Below, in pieces: positions 1 to 9,798 of a stretch of DNA of 64,000 bases (position 1 is its first letter; each line of letters starts with the position of its first letter). The DNA is from Deinococcus roseus (GTDB lineage Bacteria; Deinococcota; Deinococci; Deinococcales; Deinococcaceae): NCBI RefSeq assembly GCF_014646895.1, contig NZ_BMOD01000001.1, positions 367,172-431,171 of the forward strand, read 5' to 3'. A program made the translations under genes and the position numbers. Under the pieces are notes generated by a model. It was given only the letters and a program-made list of their open reading frames with translations, was not told the origin of the DNA and ran no database searches.

Positions 1-1
1 A

Positions 2-274
2 GTGAAAAAACTGGTGTCCCTCAACAAACCCCACCTCAGGGTGATGGTGGAAGCCAGCGGTTTCACTTACGAAAACCTCCCTGCCTTTCTGCAGGAAACC
101 GGCGTCAAAGAAATCCAGTTTGGCAGAACCGTCAGGGACGAGCACGGCAAACTCAATCCCATCACCCTCGCACAGTATGTTTCCATCATGAATGGCAAAC
201 CCATACAGAAGGAAAAGCGCGGTTTGCACAGCGGGTTTGACATCTCCTCTGATGTTTCACGTTACCGCAGGTAA
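2..274 (+). CDS. Probable copper homeostasis protein CutC, C-terminal part (5' end outside window)
   Basis: Only the last 90 residues are inside the window, so the true start lies to the left. The visible segment runs from a beta strand (RVMVEASGF) through YENLPAFLQETGVKEIQFG, which resembles the last beta/alpha unit of the CutC TIM barrel, where the family has a G-G-V-x-x-x-N pattern followed by E-V-H. CutC proteins are cytosolic and have been linked to copper handling, though their biochemical role is unsettled. The gene is convergent with nuoN and is separated from it by a shared hairpin terminator. The family call is inference from a short fragment and could be wrong. Confidence 0.45.
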   Translation: MKKLVSLNKPHLRVMVEASGFTYENLPAFLQETGVKEIQFGRTVRDEHGKLNPITLAQYVSIMNGKPIQKEKRGLHSGFDISSDVSRYRR

Positions 275-302
275 ACCTTCACAGACCAGCACATACAAAA
301 CA

Positions 303-331
303 AAAAACCCGCCTGAGCGGGTTTTCTTTTT
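303..331. terminator. Intrinsic terminator between cutC-like gene and nuoN
   Basis: Arms AACCCGC (306-312) and GCGGGTT (317-323) flank a CTGA loop. A T-rich tract follows on the plus strand and an A-run precedes it, so it can serve both convergent genes. Confidence 0.85.
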
Positions 332-341
332 GCCAATCTCT

Positions 342-1781
342 TTATTTCATGGCCTGCTGCACGATGGGGTTGTCAAAGAGGGACAGCACCCAGTTGGGCA
401 GCACCCCCAGCACCACCGTGGCCGCCACACTGGCCAGCACCGTCAGGGTGCTGTTGGGGAAAGGACGGTCTTCCAGAGTCTGGGCCTCCTCGGCAGGCAT
501 GAACATCAGCACGGCAGGACGCAGGTAGTACACGAAAGCAATCATGCTGGTGACGATGGCAATCACGGTCATGGCAATGTAACCGCTCTGGAAGGCTGCT
601 CCAAAGAGCACCAGTTTGGCCACAAAGCCAGCGAAGGGCGGAATGCCTGCCAGCGACAGCAAAAAGATCGCCAGCGAGATGGCATGCAGGGGCTTGCGGT
701 AGTACAGGCCGCGCATTTTGGGGATCAGGATGCCCCGGTCATCTTGCTGCAGCATGGCCACCACTGCAAACGCACCAGCATTGGCAAAGGTGTAGCCCAG
801 CAGATGGTACAGCAGGGCAGGAATCCCCAGTTCAGGATTGGCCAGCAAAGCCAGCCCAAGGTAACCCGAGTGGGCAATGGCAGAGTAGGCCAGGGCGCGC
901 TTGATCTCGGCCTGGCGCAGGGCAGCCATGTTGCCCCCGATCATGGTGAGGGCCAGGATGACCTGGGCGGGCAAAATCCAGTCTGCACCAGGCAGGGCTT
1001 TCAGGAACACCGAGATCAGTCCAGCGAACGCTGCGGTTTTGACCACAATGCTCATGAACTGGGTCACGATGGTGGGGCTTCCAGCGTACACGTCAGGGGT
1101 CCACTGGTGGAAAGGGGCCATCGCCACTTTGAAGCTGAATCCTGCCAGCAGCAGGAAGCTTCCGGTCAGCAGCAGGATTTCGTTCTGGAAGGTGTTGGAG
1201 GCAATGGCCTGACGGATGCTGTCATAGCCAAAGCTTCCCGTGGCCCCGAAGATCAGGGCGATGCCGTAAATCAGGATGGCACTGGCCACAGAGCCCAGCA
1301 GGAAGTATTTCATGCCTGCTTCCTCACTGCGCTTGGATTCTTGCAGTGTGGCGAGCACGTAAGTGGAGAGGGACATCACTTCCAGACCAATCAGCATCAC
1401 GATCAGGTCTCCCGAGAAGGCAATCAGGAGGGTGCCCGAAATGCCGTACAGCAGGATGATGTCAAACTCTGGAAAGTTGAGGTTGCTTCTGGAAGCATGG
1501 TCCAGACTGGTGAGCTGGCTGAGGATTGAACCAATCAGGATGATGCCCGCGAACACCAGGCTGACGTTGCTGAGCTGCAAGGCACCCGCAAAACTGGTGA
1601 GGTTCTGGTCCCACAGGAAGAACAAACTGCCCAGGGTCAGCACCTGTCCGGTGATGCCCAGCATGGCGATGTTGCGGCGGGTGGTGAAAAAACCCAGGAT
1701 GGTGGCCAGCACTGCCGTGATCAGGATGATGGTGATGGGCAACATGGCCGTGAAGTTGATGTCAGGCATTTGCAGGGTCAT
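342..1781 (-). CDS. nuoN: NADH-quinone oxidoreductase subunit N
   Basis: Membrane-arm subunit of complex I, related to Mrp-type antiporters; it carries one of the proton channels driven by quinone reduction. The 479-residue product is almost entirely hydrophobic, about 14 membrane helices, and has the family core FHQWTPDVYAGSP with its charged and proline-broken helix region near the middle. Length is normal for NuoN. It is the last gene of the nuo operon, starts 3 bases after nuoM, and is followed by the terminator near 306-331. No anomalies seen. Confidence 0.96.
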   Translation of the reverse strand: MTLQMPDINFTAMLPITIILITAVLATILGFFTTRRNIAMLGITGQVLTLGSLFFLWDQNLTSFAGALQLSNVSLVFAGIILIGSILSQLTSLDHASRSNLNFPEFDIILLYGISGTLLIAFSGDLIVMLIGLEVMSLSTYVLATLQESKRSEEAGMKYFLLGSVASAILIYGIALIFGATGSFGYDSIRQAIASNTFQNEILLLTGSFLLLAGFSFKVAMAPFHQWTPDVYAGSPTIVTQFMSIVVKTAAFAGLISVFLKALPGADWILPAQVILALTMIGGNMAALRQAEIKRALAYSAIAHSGYLGLALLANPELGIPALLYHLLGYTFANAGAFAVVAMLQQDDRGILIPKMRGLYYRKPLHAISLAIFLLSLAGIPPFAGFVAKLVLFGAAFQSGYIAMTVIAIVTSMIAFVYYLRPAVLMFMPAEEAQTLEDRPFPNSTLTVLASVAATVVLGVLPNWVLSLFDNPIVQQAMK

Positions 1782-1784
1782 GGC

Positions 1785-3206
1785 TTAACCTCCCAGTCCT
1801 TGCAGCAGACGGTCCACTGTGGGGCGGATCAGGGCGATGGCAGGAGAACTGTAAATCCCATACACCAGACTGACCACCACCGCACTGACCAGAATCAGGC
1901 CTTCGAGACCAGAAATGTCTTTCAGCAGGGTGGTTCCCTGGGGTTTGGTTTCCCAGTAGGTCTTCTGGTAAGCGGTGAGGGCGTAGGCACCCGCAGCAAT
2001 CACGCTGAGGCCTGCCAGGAAAGCCAGCCAGGGGCTGACCTGATACGCGCCCAGCATCACACTGAATTCTCCGATGAACCCGGCCAGTCCGGGTACCGCA
2101 ATGGCTGCAAACCACAGGGTCATGGTCAGGCCAGAAAGCACAGGAGCATCGTCCATCAGGCCCCCGAAGTGGGTGCCCACGCTGCCGGTACGGGAATTGA
2201 CCATGCCCACAGCCAGGAACAGTGCACCCATGTAAACCCCCTGAAAGGCCAGCAGGTACAGTGCGCCCGTGGTGGCAATCTCATTCATGCTGAACACACC
2301 CAGGGCCACCAGACCCATGTGGCTGAGGCCCGCGTAGGCCAGCAGGCGTTTCCAGTTGACCTGCTGGAAAGCAATCCAGGCAGCGTAGAGGGTGGTGAAG
2401 GCAGCGAGGGCCATCAGCACGATGCGCAGCTCTTCACTGGCATCTGGAAAGAGGGGCAGTGCGAAACGGAACACCCCATATCCACCCACTTTGTAAAGCG
2501 TACCCATCACGTCTGGCACACCAGAGTTGTGGTTTTCCTCGTGGAATTCGGGGAGCCAGCCGTGCAGGGGGAACATGGGGAGCTTCACGCTGAAAGCAGC
2601 CACAAAGCCCAGCAACAGCCAGGTTTGCACTTTGGGATCTAAGGGTTTGGCCAGCAGGTCTGCCAGAGCAAAGCTTGCAGCGCCAGAGTAGTATTTGACC
2701 CCAATCATGCTCAGCAGCATGAAGAGCGAACCGATGATGGTGTACACCGCAAATTTGGTGAGGGCCTGCACCCGTCTGGGACCGCCATAAATGGCCAGCA
2801 TCACCAGGGCAGGAATCAGGGTGGCTTCAAAGAAGATGTAAAAGAGGATCAGGTCGCGGGAAGCGAAGATGCCCAGCAGACCGGACTCCATCAGGAGCAC
2901 GTTGGCCAGCATGGGGCCGGGTCTTTCCACATTGAAGGCGGCGTACAGCACGCACAGCAGGCTCATGAAGGAGGTGACCAGCGTGAGCAGCAGGCTCACC
3001 CCATCCAGTCCCACACTGTAGGTGATGCCCAGGGTGGGCACCCAGGGGGCGGTGGTGGTGTCTGCACCCCCCTGTTGCCACAGCAGCAGGTTGACGATGA
3101 AAGCCAGCAGGGTGCCAGCAATGGCAAGGTATTTCTTGGTAGCTCCTGGAGTGAACACCAGCAACAGTGCAGCCATGGCAGGGATGTACATCAGCAGGTG
3201 AATCAT
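1785..3206 (-). CDS. nuoM: NADH-quinone oxidoreductase subunit M
   Basis: Second antiporter-like proton-pumping subunit of the complex I membrane arm. The 473-residue sequence shows repeated long hydrophobic helices and the NuoM core: the conserved glutamate region near FYIFFEATLIPALVML and the channel segment HGWLPEFHEENHNSG. It overlaps the end of nuoL by 4 bases (ATGA type), which suggests translational coupling. Length matches the family. It is distinguished from NuoL and NuoN by this helix pattern and by its position between them. Confidence 0.96.
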   Translation of the reverse strand: MIHLLMYIPAMAALLLVFTPGATKKYLAIAGTLLAFIVNLLLWQQGGADTTTAPWVPTLGITYSVGLDGVSLLLTLVTSFMSLLCVLYAAFNVERPGPMLANVLLMESGLLGIFASRDLILFYIFFEATLIPALVMLAIYGGPRRVQALTKFAVYTIIGSLFMLLSMIGVKYYSGAASFALADLLAKPLDPKVQTWLLLGFVAAFSVKLPMFPLHGWLPEFHEENHNSGVPDVMGTLYKVGGYGVFRFALPLFPDASEELRIVLMALAAFTTLYAAWIAFQQVNWKRLLAYAGLSHMGLVALGVFSMNEIATTGALYLLAFQGVYMGALFLAVGMVNSRTGSVGTHFGGLMDDAPVLSGLTMTLWFAAIAVPGLAGFIGEFSVMLGAYQVSPWLAFLAGLSVIAAGAYALTAYQKTYWETKPQGTTLLKDISGLEGLILVSAVVVSLVYGIYSSPAIALIRPTVDRLLQGLGG

Positions 3207-5068
3207 TGCAGACCTCCCAGAACGCGCACTGCAAGGTAAACCAGCAGGGCTGCGGTGCCAACCAGCATCAGGCTGGCGTATGCACGCACATAACCGCTCT
3301 GCAGGTGGGTCAGCCAGCCACCGGGCTCGGTGGAGACACGGGCCGTGGCTTCCAGACCGCCTTCCACACCCCTATCCATGGCATCCAGCCCACGGGCCAG
3401 ACCTCTGGCAGGTGCACCAAAGATGCTGTCATAAAGGGAGTTCACATAGAGGGCCTGCAAACTGGCGTTTTCAAAGCTGCCCAGTTTCTCGATGCGTTTC
3501 TGGCGATACAGCGTGAACCCAATGATGATGCCGAGCGCAGCAGTGCCCACCGCCACAGCAATCAGGGTCCATTCGGTGCTTTCCGAGAGGGTGGAGTGTT
3601 CTGCAGGAAGCACCTTGCCCAGGTATCCTGCCAGTCGGTTTTCACCCAGCTGGAAGATGTGGGGCAACCCGAGGAATCCGCCAAGGGTGGAAAGGGCAGC
3701 CAGGGCGATCAGGGGGAAGGTCATGATGGGACCGGATTCGTGGGGATGGGCGTGTCCACGGTATTCACCCCGGAACACCAGCACGTACCAGCGGGTCATG
3801 TAGAAGGCGGTCAGCAGGGCCACAAAAAGCCCAATGCCGTACATCCAGACGTTGTGCTCGAAAGCGCTGGTCAGGATGGCATCTTTGGAGAAAAAGCCCG
3901 AGAAGATGGGAATTCCGGCAATGGAGAGCCAGCCCACCACGCCCACCGCATGGGTGAGGGGCATTTTCTTGGCAAGGCCACCCATCTGGCGCACATCCTG
4001 CTCGTGGTGGCAACCGTGAATGACGCTGCCTGCCGTGAGGAACAGCAGGGCCTTGAAGAAAGCATGCATCACCAGGTGAAACATGCCTGCCCAGTAAGCC
4101 CCGACTCCAACGGCCAGAATCATGTAGCCGATCTGGGACACCGTGGAGTAGGCCAGAATCTTCTTGATGTCGTACTGGTTGATGGCAGACAGAGCACCAT
4201 ACAGGGCCGTCAGTGCACCCACCCAGGCGACCCATTCGTGGGCTACAGGGGCTTTTTCATAGAGGAAGTAGCTGCGGGCAATCAGGTACACCCCAGCGGT
4301 CACCATGGTCGCCGCGTGGATCAGGGCAGACACCGGTGTAGGGCCTGCCATGGCATCAGGAAGCCAGGTGGTGAGGGGAATCTGACCGCTTTTGCCAGCC
4401 GCACCCAGCAGCAGGAAGAGTCCCACCAGTTCCAGTGCAGGAAGCACGGCGCTCAGGCCTTCCACTTTTTCAGCGAGGTCAGGGATCACCAGGGTTCCGA
4501 AGTTCTTGTAGAGCAGGAACATCGCCAGCATGAAACCCAGGTCTCCAATGCGGTTCATGATGAAGGCTTTGCGGGCGGCGTTGGCGTAATCCCGCTTGTT
4601 GTACCAGAAGCCAATCAGGAGGAAGGACGCGGTGCCCACGCCTTCCCAGCCCACGAACATCAGGGGGTAAGAGTCTCCCAGCACCAGAATCAGCATCAGG
4701 GCCACGAAGAAATTCAGGAAAGCAAAGAAGCGGGTGTATCTTGGGTCGTCCTGCATGTATCCGATGGAGAACACGTGGATCAGGAAACCCACACCGGTGA
4801 TCACCAGGGTCATCAGGCTGGAGACCTGATCGAGGTAGAACCCGACTTTCAGGTCTTTGCCTTCGTCCAGGTAGGGAAGCCAGGTGAAGTACTGCTCGTG
4901 AATGGCTTTGTCCAGGCCCATGTAGTTGCTGGCCGCCACCACAAAGGCACCCAGCACCGCCAGCGATCCGATCCAGCCACCGGAAGATCCTTTAAAGACC
5001 CGGCCTCCGAAGGTGATCAGGATCAGAAATCCCACAAAGGGAATGAGGGGCATCAGATAAAGTGGCAT
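3203..5068 (-). CDS. nuoL: NADH-quinone oxidoreductase subunit L
   Basis: Largest antiporter-like subunit of complex I, at the distal tip of the membrane arm, with the long lateral helix that runs back along the arm. 621 residues; the diagnostic core DAMAGPTPVSALIHAATMV is present around residues 220-240, followed by STVSQIGYMILAVG. A charged segment near residues 510-560 (RQKRIEKLGSFENASLQ) precedes the C-terminal helices, as expected for NuoL. It lies 4 bases after nuoK and overlaps nuoM by 4 bases. Confidence 0.97.
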   Translation of the reverse strand: MPLYLMPLIPFVGFLILITFGGRVFKGSSGGWIGSLAVLGAFVVAASNYMGLDKAIHEQYFTWLPYLDEGKDLKVGFYLDQVSSLMTLVITGVGFLIHVFSIGYMQDDPRYTRFFAFLNFFVALMLILVLGDSYPLMFVGWEGVGTASFLLIGFWYNKRDYANAARKAFIMNRIGDLGFMLAMFLLYKNFGTLVIPDLAEKVEGLSAVLPALELVGLFLLLGAAGKSGQIPLTTWLPDAMAGPTPVSALIHAATMVTAGVYLIARSYFLYEKAPVAHEWVAWVGALTALYGALSAINQYDIKKILAYSTVSQIGYMILAVGVGAYWAGMFHLVMHAFFKALLFLTAGSVIHGCHHEQDVRQMGGLAKKMPLTHAVGVVGWLSIAGIPIFSGFFSKDAILTSAFEHNVWMYGIGLFVALLTAFYMTRWYVLVFRGEYRGHAHPHESGPIMTFPLIALAALSTLGGFLGLPHIFQLGENRLAGYLGKVLPAEHSTLSESTEWTLIAVAVGTAALGIIIGFTLYRQKRIEKLGSFENASLQALYVNSLYDSIFGAPARGLARGLDAMDRGVEGGLEATARVSTEPGGWLTHLQSGYVRAYASLMLVGTAALLVYLAVRVLGGLQ

Positions 5069-5072
5069 GGTT

Positions 5073-5375
5073 TCACCCTTTGAGTTCAGCCAGGGTGTCC
5101 ACGTTGGTGGAGACCCGCTTACGGAAAATGGTCACAATGATCGCCAGACCAATCGCGACTTCGGCGGCAGCAAGTGTCATGACAATGAAAACCGCAGACT
5201 GGGCAACCAGATCCCCCCAGGCCTGCGCAAAAGCCACCAGCGCAAGGTTGGCGGCGTTCAGCATCAGTTCCACGCTCAGAAACACCAGAATGGCGGTGCG
5301 GCGGGTCAGGGCTCCAATCAGGCCCAGGCTGAACAGAATTCCAGAGAGCATCAGGTACGGGGTGACAGAGTCCAT
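5073..5375 (-). CDS. nuoK: NADH-quinone oxidoreductase subunit K
   Basis: Small membrane subunit of complex I (100 residues, three helices), homologous to MrpC/MnhC. The second and third helices carry the conserved acidic residues of the family (FLSVELMLNAANLALVAF and MTLAAAEVAIGLAI), thought to form part of the proton path between the quinone site and the antiporter subunits. The start codon overlaps the nuoJ stop by one base. Length is typical. Confidence 0.97.
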   Translation of the reverse strand: MDSVTPYLMLSGILFSLGLIGALTRRTAILVFLSVELMLNAANLALVAFAQAWGDLVAQSAVFIVMTLAAAEVAIGLAIIVTIFRKRVSTNVDTLAELKG

Positions 5376-5944
5376 CAGGCCTTCACCTCCTGGCGCTCTC
5401 CTTCAAAAGAGCCGACCAGTTCGCCATCTGGCAGGTTGTCCTGTTGCTGCTCCGGGCGCTTGACCAGGGCAACGGAACCCACCACGGCCACCAGCAGCAG
5501 GATGGACACTGCTTCAAAGGGCAGCAGGAATTTGGTGAACAGCACTTCCCCGATGGGACCGGGAGCACCGCTTTGCAATTTTGCCGCTGCTTCAGGAATG
5601 GCGGGGGCCTTGAAGGAATTCATGATGATCACCATGGCGAAGATCACCAGACAGGCCGCCACCCCGGCCACTTCGGTCACGAAGGGGACAGGGTTTTCTT
5701 CGGTGACGGGTTTGGCCGCATTCAAGAGCATGATCACGAACAAAAACAGCACCATGATGGCCCCGGCGTACACGATCACCTGCACTGCAGCCAGGAAGTG
5801 TGCATTCAGGGTCACGTACAGCCCGGCCACACTGATCAGGCAGGCGACCAGTCCGAGGGCCGCGTGAACAGCATTTCTGCCCAGAATGGTGAGGCAGCCT
5901 CCCAGAATGGCCATCAGGGCGAAGGTCACGAAGATGAAGGTCAT
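5375..5944 (-). CDS. nuoJ: NADH-quinone oxidoreductase subunit J
   Basis: Membrane subunit of complex I with about five helices (189 residues). The segment QVIVYAGAIMVLFLFVIML is the conserved third helix containing the pi-bulge that couples quinone chemistry to proton pumping. The C-terminal tail after residue 165 is polar and variable, as in other NuoJ proteins. It overlaps nuoI by 4 bases and nuoK by 1 base. Confidence 0.96.
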   Translation of the reverse strand: MTFIFVTFALMAILGGCLTILGRNAVHAALGLVACLISVAGLYVTLNAHFLAAVQVIVYAGAIMVLFLFVIMLLNAAKPVTEENPVPFVTEVAGVAACLVIFAMVIIMNSFKAPAIPEAAAKLQSGAPGPIGEVLFTKFLLPFEAVSILLLVAVVGSVALVKRPEQQQDNLPDGELVGSFEGERQEVKA

Positions 5945-6471
5945 TCGTATTTCACCCCTTCCAGCTCCTCTCTGGGTTTCACTTCAAAGCCCACCCGCAC
6001 AGGTTTGTTCTTGCGTTTGGCCTCGCGGCGCTGCGGGCGGGAACCAATGTTGCCCACCAGCATGTCCTCTTTGCCATACACAAAGTCCTTGTATCGGTAA
6101 TCGGCCATTTCGAATTCGTTGCCCAGAACCACCGCTCCGGTGGGGCAGGCTTCTTCGCAGAGGCCGCAGAAGATGCAGCGCAGCATGTTGATCTCGTAGA
6201 CCTTGGCGTAACGCTCACCAGGAGAGACCGGGCTTTTGGGGTCATTCTCCCCTGCTTCCACGTAGATGGCGTAGGCCGGGCACACCGCAGCGCACAGGGA
6301 GCACCCGATGCACTTCTCCAGTCCGGTGCCAGGGTGACGGGTCAGGATGTGGCGACCGCGAAAACGGGGTTTCAGTTGCACCCGCTGTTCGGGGTAAGAC
6401 ACGGTCACGGGCTTCTGGAACAGCTTGCTGAGGGTCACCCCCATGCCCTTGGCGATTTCAAGAACGCTCAT
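5941..6471 (-). CDS. nuoI: NADH-quinone oxidoreductase subunit I (two 4Fe-4S clusters)
   Basis: Peripheral iron-sulfur subunit that passes electrons through clusters N6a and N6b toward N2. Two ferredoxin motifs are visible: C54-x2-C57-x2-C60-x3-C64 (CIGCSLCAAVCP) and C99-x2-C102-x2-C105-x3-C109 (CIFCGLCEEACP). The 176-residue length and the basic N-terminus that contacts the membrane subunits are normal. It overlaps nuoJ by 4 bases and abuts nuoH with a one-base overlap. Confidence 0.97.
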   Translation of the reverse strand: MSVLEIAKGMGVTLSKLFQKPVTVSYPEQRVQLKPRFRGRHILTRHPGTGLEKCIGCSLCAAVCPAYAIYVEAGENDPKSPVSPGERYAKVYEINMLRCIFCGLCEEACPTGAVVLGNEFEMADYRYKDFVYGKEDMLVGNIGSRPQRREAKRKNKPVRVGFEVKPREELEGVKYE

Positions 6472-7607
6472 CAGTCCCCTCCTTGGGTTTCTGCACGGTG
6501 CAGGGTTTGAGGTTTGTAGCGGGTGCTGTAAGCCAGACCGCCCACCAGGAGCAGCAGCTCAACCAGGGCCAGAGGCCACAGGCTGGCATCGGGGAAGTAC
6601 GCGATGTAGAAGGCCACCAGCATGGTGTTGAACAGGGCCAGGGGGAACAGCACCTTCCAGCCAAAGCGCATCAGCTGGTCGTAACGGTAGCGGGGCAGGG
6701 TGGCCCGGATCCAGATGAAGATGAACAGGAAAATGGCGATCTTGACGATCAGCCAGATCAGGGGCCATTCGCTGATGCCCGGAATGACTGAGTCCAGGAA
6801 AGCGGGACCCCGGTATCCCCCGAAGAACAGGGTGCTCATCACGGCGCTGGCGGTGATCATGGCAATGTACTCGGCCATCTGGAACAGGGCCCATTTGATG
6901 GACGAATACTCGGTGATGTAACCCGCCACCAGTTCCTGCTCGGCTTCCACCAGATCGAAGGGGGTGCGGTTCACTTCTGCGGTTGCAGAGATCGCAAACA
7001 GAATGAAGGCAAAAGACTGGAACAGGAACATCGCCCCGTTGTTGAATTGCCATTCCACGATGTCACGGAGGTTGGTGCTGCCCACGATCATCAGCATGCC
7101 CAGCAGTGCGAGGCCCATCCCCAGTTCGTAGGAGATCATCTGGGCACTGGAGCGCAGACCGCCCAGCAGGGGGTATTTGGAGCCAGAAGCCCAGCCTGCC
7201 AGGAAAATCCCGTACACACCCATGGAGGTGACGGCCAGAATGAACAGGATCCCGATGTCAAGGTCAAACACCCAGGGGTCGGTGCCAAAGAGCGATTTGG
7301 CGGGACCTGCAGGAATCCCACCAAAAGCCATTAATGCAGAAGCCACCGCCACGATGGGCGCGATGATGAACACCACCTTGTCTGCCATGGTGACGTTGAT
7401 GTCTTCTTTGAAGATGGATTTGATGGCATCTGCCACGGGTTGCAAGAGGCCCATGGGACCCACCCGGTTGGGACCGAGGCGGATCTGCATGCGGGCCAGC
7501 AGGCGGCGTTCAATCAGGGTCATGTATGCGAAGGTGGTCAGCAGCCCCACCACCACCAGAATGGCCTTCAAAAGGGTGATCAGGACGTCAATCAGCCACT
7601 GCGGCAT
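6471..7607 (-). CDS. nuoH: NADH-quinone oxidoreductase subunit H
   Basis: Membrane subunit that forms most of the quinone-binding chamber of complex I. 378 residues with about eight or nine helices. Recognisable are the loop ERRLLARMQIRLGPNRVGP near residue 33, EVNRTPFDLVEAEQELVAGY in the middle, which carries conserved acidic residues of the E-channel, and FIWIRATLPRYRYDQLM near the C-terminus. The gene starts inside the last 20 bases of nuoG, an overlap typical of coupled nuo genes. Confidence 0.97.
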   Translation of the reverse strand: MPQWLIDVLITLLKAILVVVGLLTTFAYMTLIERRLLARMQIRLGPNRVGPMGLLQPVADAIKSIFKEDINVTMADKVVFIIAPIVAVASALMAFGGIPAGPAKSLFGTDPWVFDLDIGILFILAVTSMGVYGIFLAGWASGSKYPLLGGLRSSAQMISYELGMGLALLGMLMIVGSTNLRDIVEWQFNNGAMFLFQSFAFILFAISATAEVNRTPFDLVEAEQELVAGYITEYSSIKWALFQMAEYIAMITASAVMSTLFFGGYRGPAFLDSVIPGISEWPLIWLIVKIAIFLFIFIWIRATLPRYRYDQLMRFGWKVLFPLALFNTMLVAFYIAYFPDASLWPLALVELLLLVGGLAYSTRYKPQTLHRAETQGGD

Positions 7608-9744
7608 TGAAGCTTCCTCCCAACTTTTCCCTCAGGCGCTCAGAGCGCAGCATGGTTTCTTTCCACATGCCCACCTCGGGACGGTGGTATTTGCTGGTGC
7701 GGGCATTGTACTGCCTGCCCAGGTCCACAATTTTGCCCTGGGCAGGCAAATCTGCCACATCCACCCCGAAGCGGTCTTTCAGGGCTTTCTGGGCGCTGCG
7801 CTGTCCCCGGATGGGGGCTTTCAGACTCAGGGCCTCCGCCACGGCACCCAGAGCGGTGATCAGGTCTGCAGATTCCCCGGAGGAAATGGCGGCAGGTTCC
7901 AGTTTGAGCAGGCGGCCTTCCAGGTTCACGGTGGTTCCGCGCTTCTCGTAGTTGGTCAGGGCGGGCAGCACCACATGGGCGCGTTTGGCCACCTCAGTGA
8001 GCTGGGTTTCGTGCACCACCAGGAAGCCACTGAAGTCTTCAGGGATGCTGGTCAGTCTGGACACCAGTGCAGCTTTGAGGGTGCCCAGCAAAGAAAGGTC
8101 TGCACCTTGCTGGGGAACGATTTCCAGTCTGGAGAGGCCCACCCCGTTGGAGTCCGCAGGAATGGGAAGTACCTTGGCGTTGCTGGACAGGGCGATGTGG
8201 GCCGCAATGTCCAGCCCAATCTGACCGCCTTTCAGCACGTCTGAGCCCAGGATGATCACGGGTTTCTTGGCGTTCTTCAAAAGGGCAGCCGCTTCTTCGA
8301 TGGCTCCGCCTGCATACTGGCCGCTGATCACGCTGGAAAGGTGTTCCAGCACCTGAATGGAGTTCATCTCTGCAGAAATGTCCGCCACACCATGCATGCG
8401 GGTGGTGGTGGGGTAAAACACCGCAAGGCGTTCACGGTAACGGTGCATGCGCTCGGTGAGCCTCAGGTCGGCAATGGCGGTCCCGAAGTCGTATTGCAGG
8501 GGCAGCACGCCACCTTTGAGCATTTCCTGAACGCGCAGATCCACCACAGGGGCTTCTTCGCTCAGGTCTGCGCCAATCACCACGATGGCGTCTGCAGTGG
8601 CCACATCCAGCAGGGTCGCTGCAGGGGCATTGACCACCACACCATGTCTGGGGGCGTGGTCCACGTTGGGGGTCCCAACCTGTTTCACGAAGGCTTCCAG
8701 GGCAATCCCCTCTTCCAGCGTGATGTCTGCTCTGGTGAAAAAACCCATCTGCTGGGCGGAAACCCCGTCCAACCCGGTGCGGATGGCGGCAATGGCTTCT
8801 TCCCAGGTGGCGGGCCTGAATTGACCATTCACCTTGATCAGGGGCTGGGTCAGGCGGCCATCGTCCACGTAAGGGTGTCCGAAGCGGCCCCCATCGCAGA
8901 GCCATTGCTCGTTGACTTCGGGGTTATCCCGGCCCACGATGCGCTCCAGACGGCCATTTCGGGCATCCACAGTGATGGAGCAGCCCACAGAGCAGGCGGT
9001 GCAGGTGGTCGCGGTGTGGTCGTACTCCCAGTTGCGGCCCCTGAAGCGGGCCACGTTGTCCAGCAGGGCACCCACCGGGCAGATGTCGGTGATGTTGCCC
9101 GAGAAGTTGCTGGGCAGTCCTCCCTCGATGGTGTCAATGAAGGTGTGCCCGCCACGCTCGATGAAGTCCAGCACCTCCTGGTTGGGCACCTCCTCGAAGT
9201 AGCGGACGCAGCGTTTGCAGTGGATGCAGCGCTCCTGGTCCAGCACCACGAATTCCGAGAGTTCGTAGTGCTTCTCGGCGTGTCTGCGGTCAAACTGGAA
9301 GCGGCTGACCCCGTACCCGTACTCGAAAGCCCGGTCCTGCAGTTCGCAGGCACCGCCCTTGTCGCAGGTGGGGCAATCCAGTGGGTGGTTGATCAGCGTG
9401 AATTCCATCATGCCCGCCTGGGCTTTTTTGACGCCCTCGCTGAGGGTTTTGATGACCATGCCATCGCTGGCCCCCAGGGTGCAGGAGGCCATGGGTTTGG
9501 GGAAGTAGAAGATCTTCTTGTTGCCCTGCTCGTCCAGAATCCAGCTTCCATCCGGGTTCTTTCTGGGGGTTCCAGCTTCCACCAGGCACATGCGGCAGGC
9601 CCCAACCGGGCTCAGGTACTGCTGGGAGCAGAAGTAAGGAACATCCCGGCCCGCCTGGAAAACAGCGTCAATGGCACTGGTGCCTGCGGGCACCTGCACT
9701 TCGCGTCCATCGACAATCACGGTGATGCTGCTGGGCTGCGTCAT
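7588..9744 (-). CDS. nuoG: NADH-quinone oxidoreductase subunit G (with N7 cluster motif)
   Basis: Large hydrophilic subunit holding several Fe-S clusters, in a molybdopterin-oxidoreductase-like scaffold. Visible ligands: 2Fe-2S N1b C39-x10-C50-x2-C53 with C88; His-Cys3 cluster N5 H120, C124, C127, C133; 4Fe-4S N4 C173, C176, C179, C222; and a fourth set C248-x2-C251-x3-C255 with C283, matching the off-path N7 cluster that only some bacteria (for example Thermus and E. coli) keep. Residues 290-718 are the molybdopterin-like domain without an obvious cofactor site. 718 residues. A 54-base gap separates it from nuoF. Confidence 0.96.
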   Translation of the reverse strand: MTQPSSITVIVDGREVQVPAGTSAIDAVFQAGRDVPYFCSQQYLSPVGACRMCLVEAGTPRKNPDGSWILDEQGNKKIFYFPKPMASCTLGASDGMVIKTLSEGVKKAQAGMMEFTLINHPLDCPTCDKGGACELQDRAFEYGYGVSRFQFDRRHAEKHYELSEFVVLDQERCIHCKRCVRYFEEVPNQEVLDFIERGGHTFIDTIEGGLPSNFSGNITDICPVGALLDNVARFRGRNWEYDHTATTCTACSVGCSITVDARNGRLERIVGRDNPEVNEQWLCDGGRFGHPYVDDGRLTQPLIKVNGQFRPATWEEAIAAIRTGLDGVSAQQMGFFTRADITLEEGIALEAFVKQVGTPNVDHAPRHGVVVNAPAATLLDVATADAIVVIGADLSEEAPVVDLRVQEMLKGGVLPLQYDFGTAIADLRLTERMHRYRERLAVFYPTTTRMHGVADISAEMNSIQVLEHLSSVISGQYAGGAIEEAAALLKNAKKPVIILGSDVLKGGQIGLDIAAHIALSSNAKVLPIPADSNGVGLSRLEIVPQQGADLSLLGTLKAALVSRLTSIPEDFSGFLVVHETQLTEVAKRAHVVLPALTNYEKRGTTVNLEGRLLKLEPAAISSGESADLITALGAVAEALSLKAPIRGQRSAQKALKDRFGVDVADLPAQGKIVDLGRQYNARTSKYHRPEVGMWKETMLRSERLREKLGGSFNAAVAD

Positions 9745-9798
9745 AGGTCACATCCATCAGAAGGTTGAAGGTTTAAACGCATCGAAAAAGACGACATC

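Noticed and set aside
192..1529. 445-codon plus-strand open frame across nuoN
   Set aside because: It is the antisense shadow of nuoN; composition (His, Gln, Gly-rich) is artificial and nuoN is certain.
3167..5083. 638-codon plus-strand open frame across nuoL
   Set aside because: Antisense shadow of nuoL with no family features.
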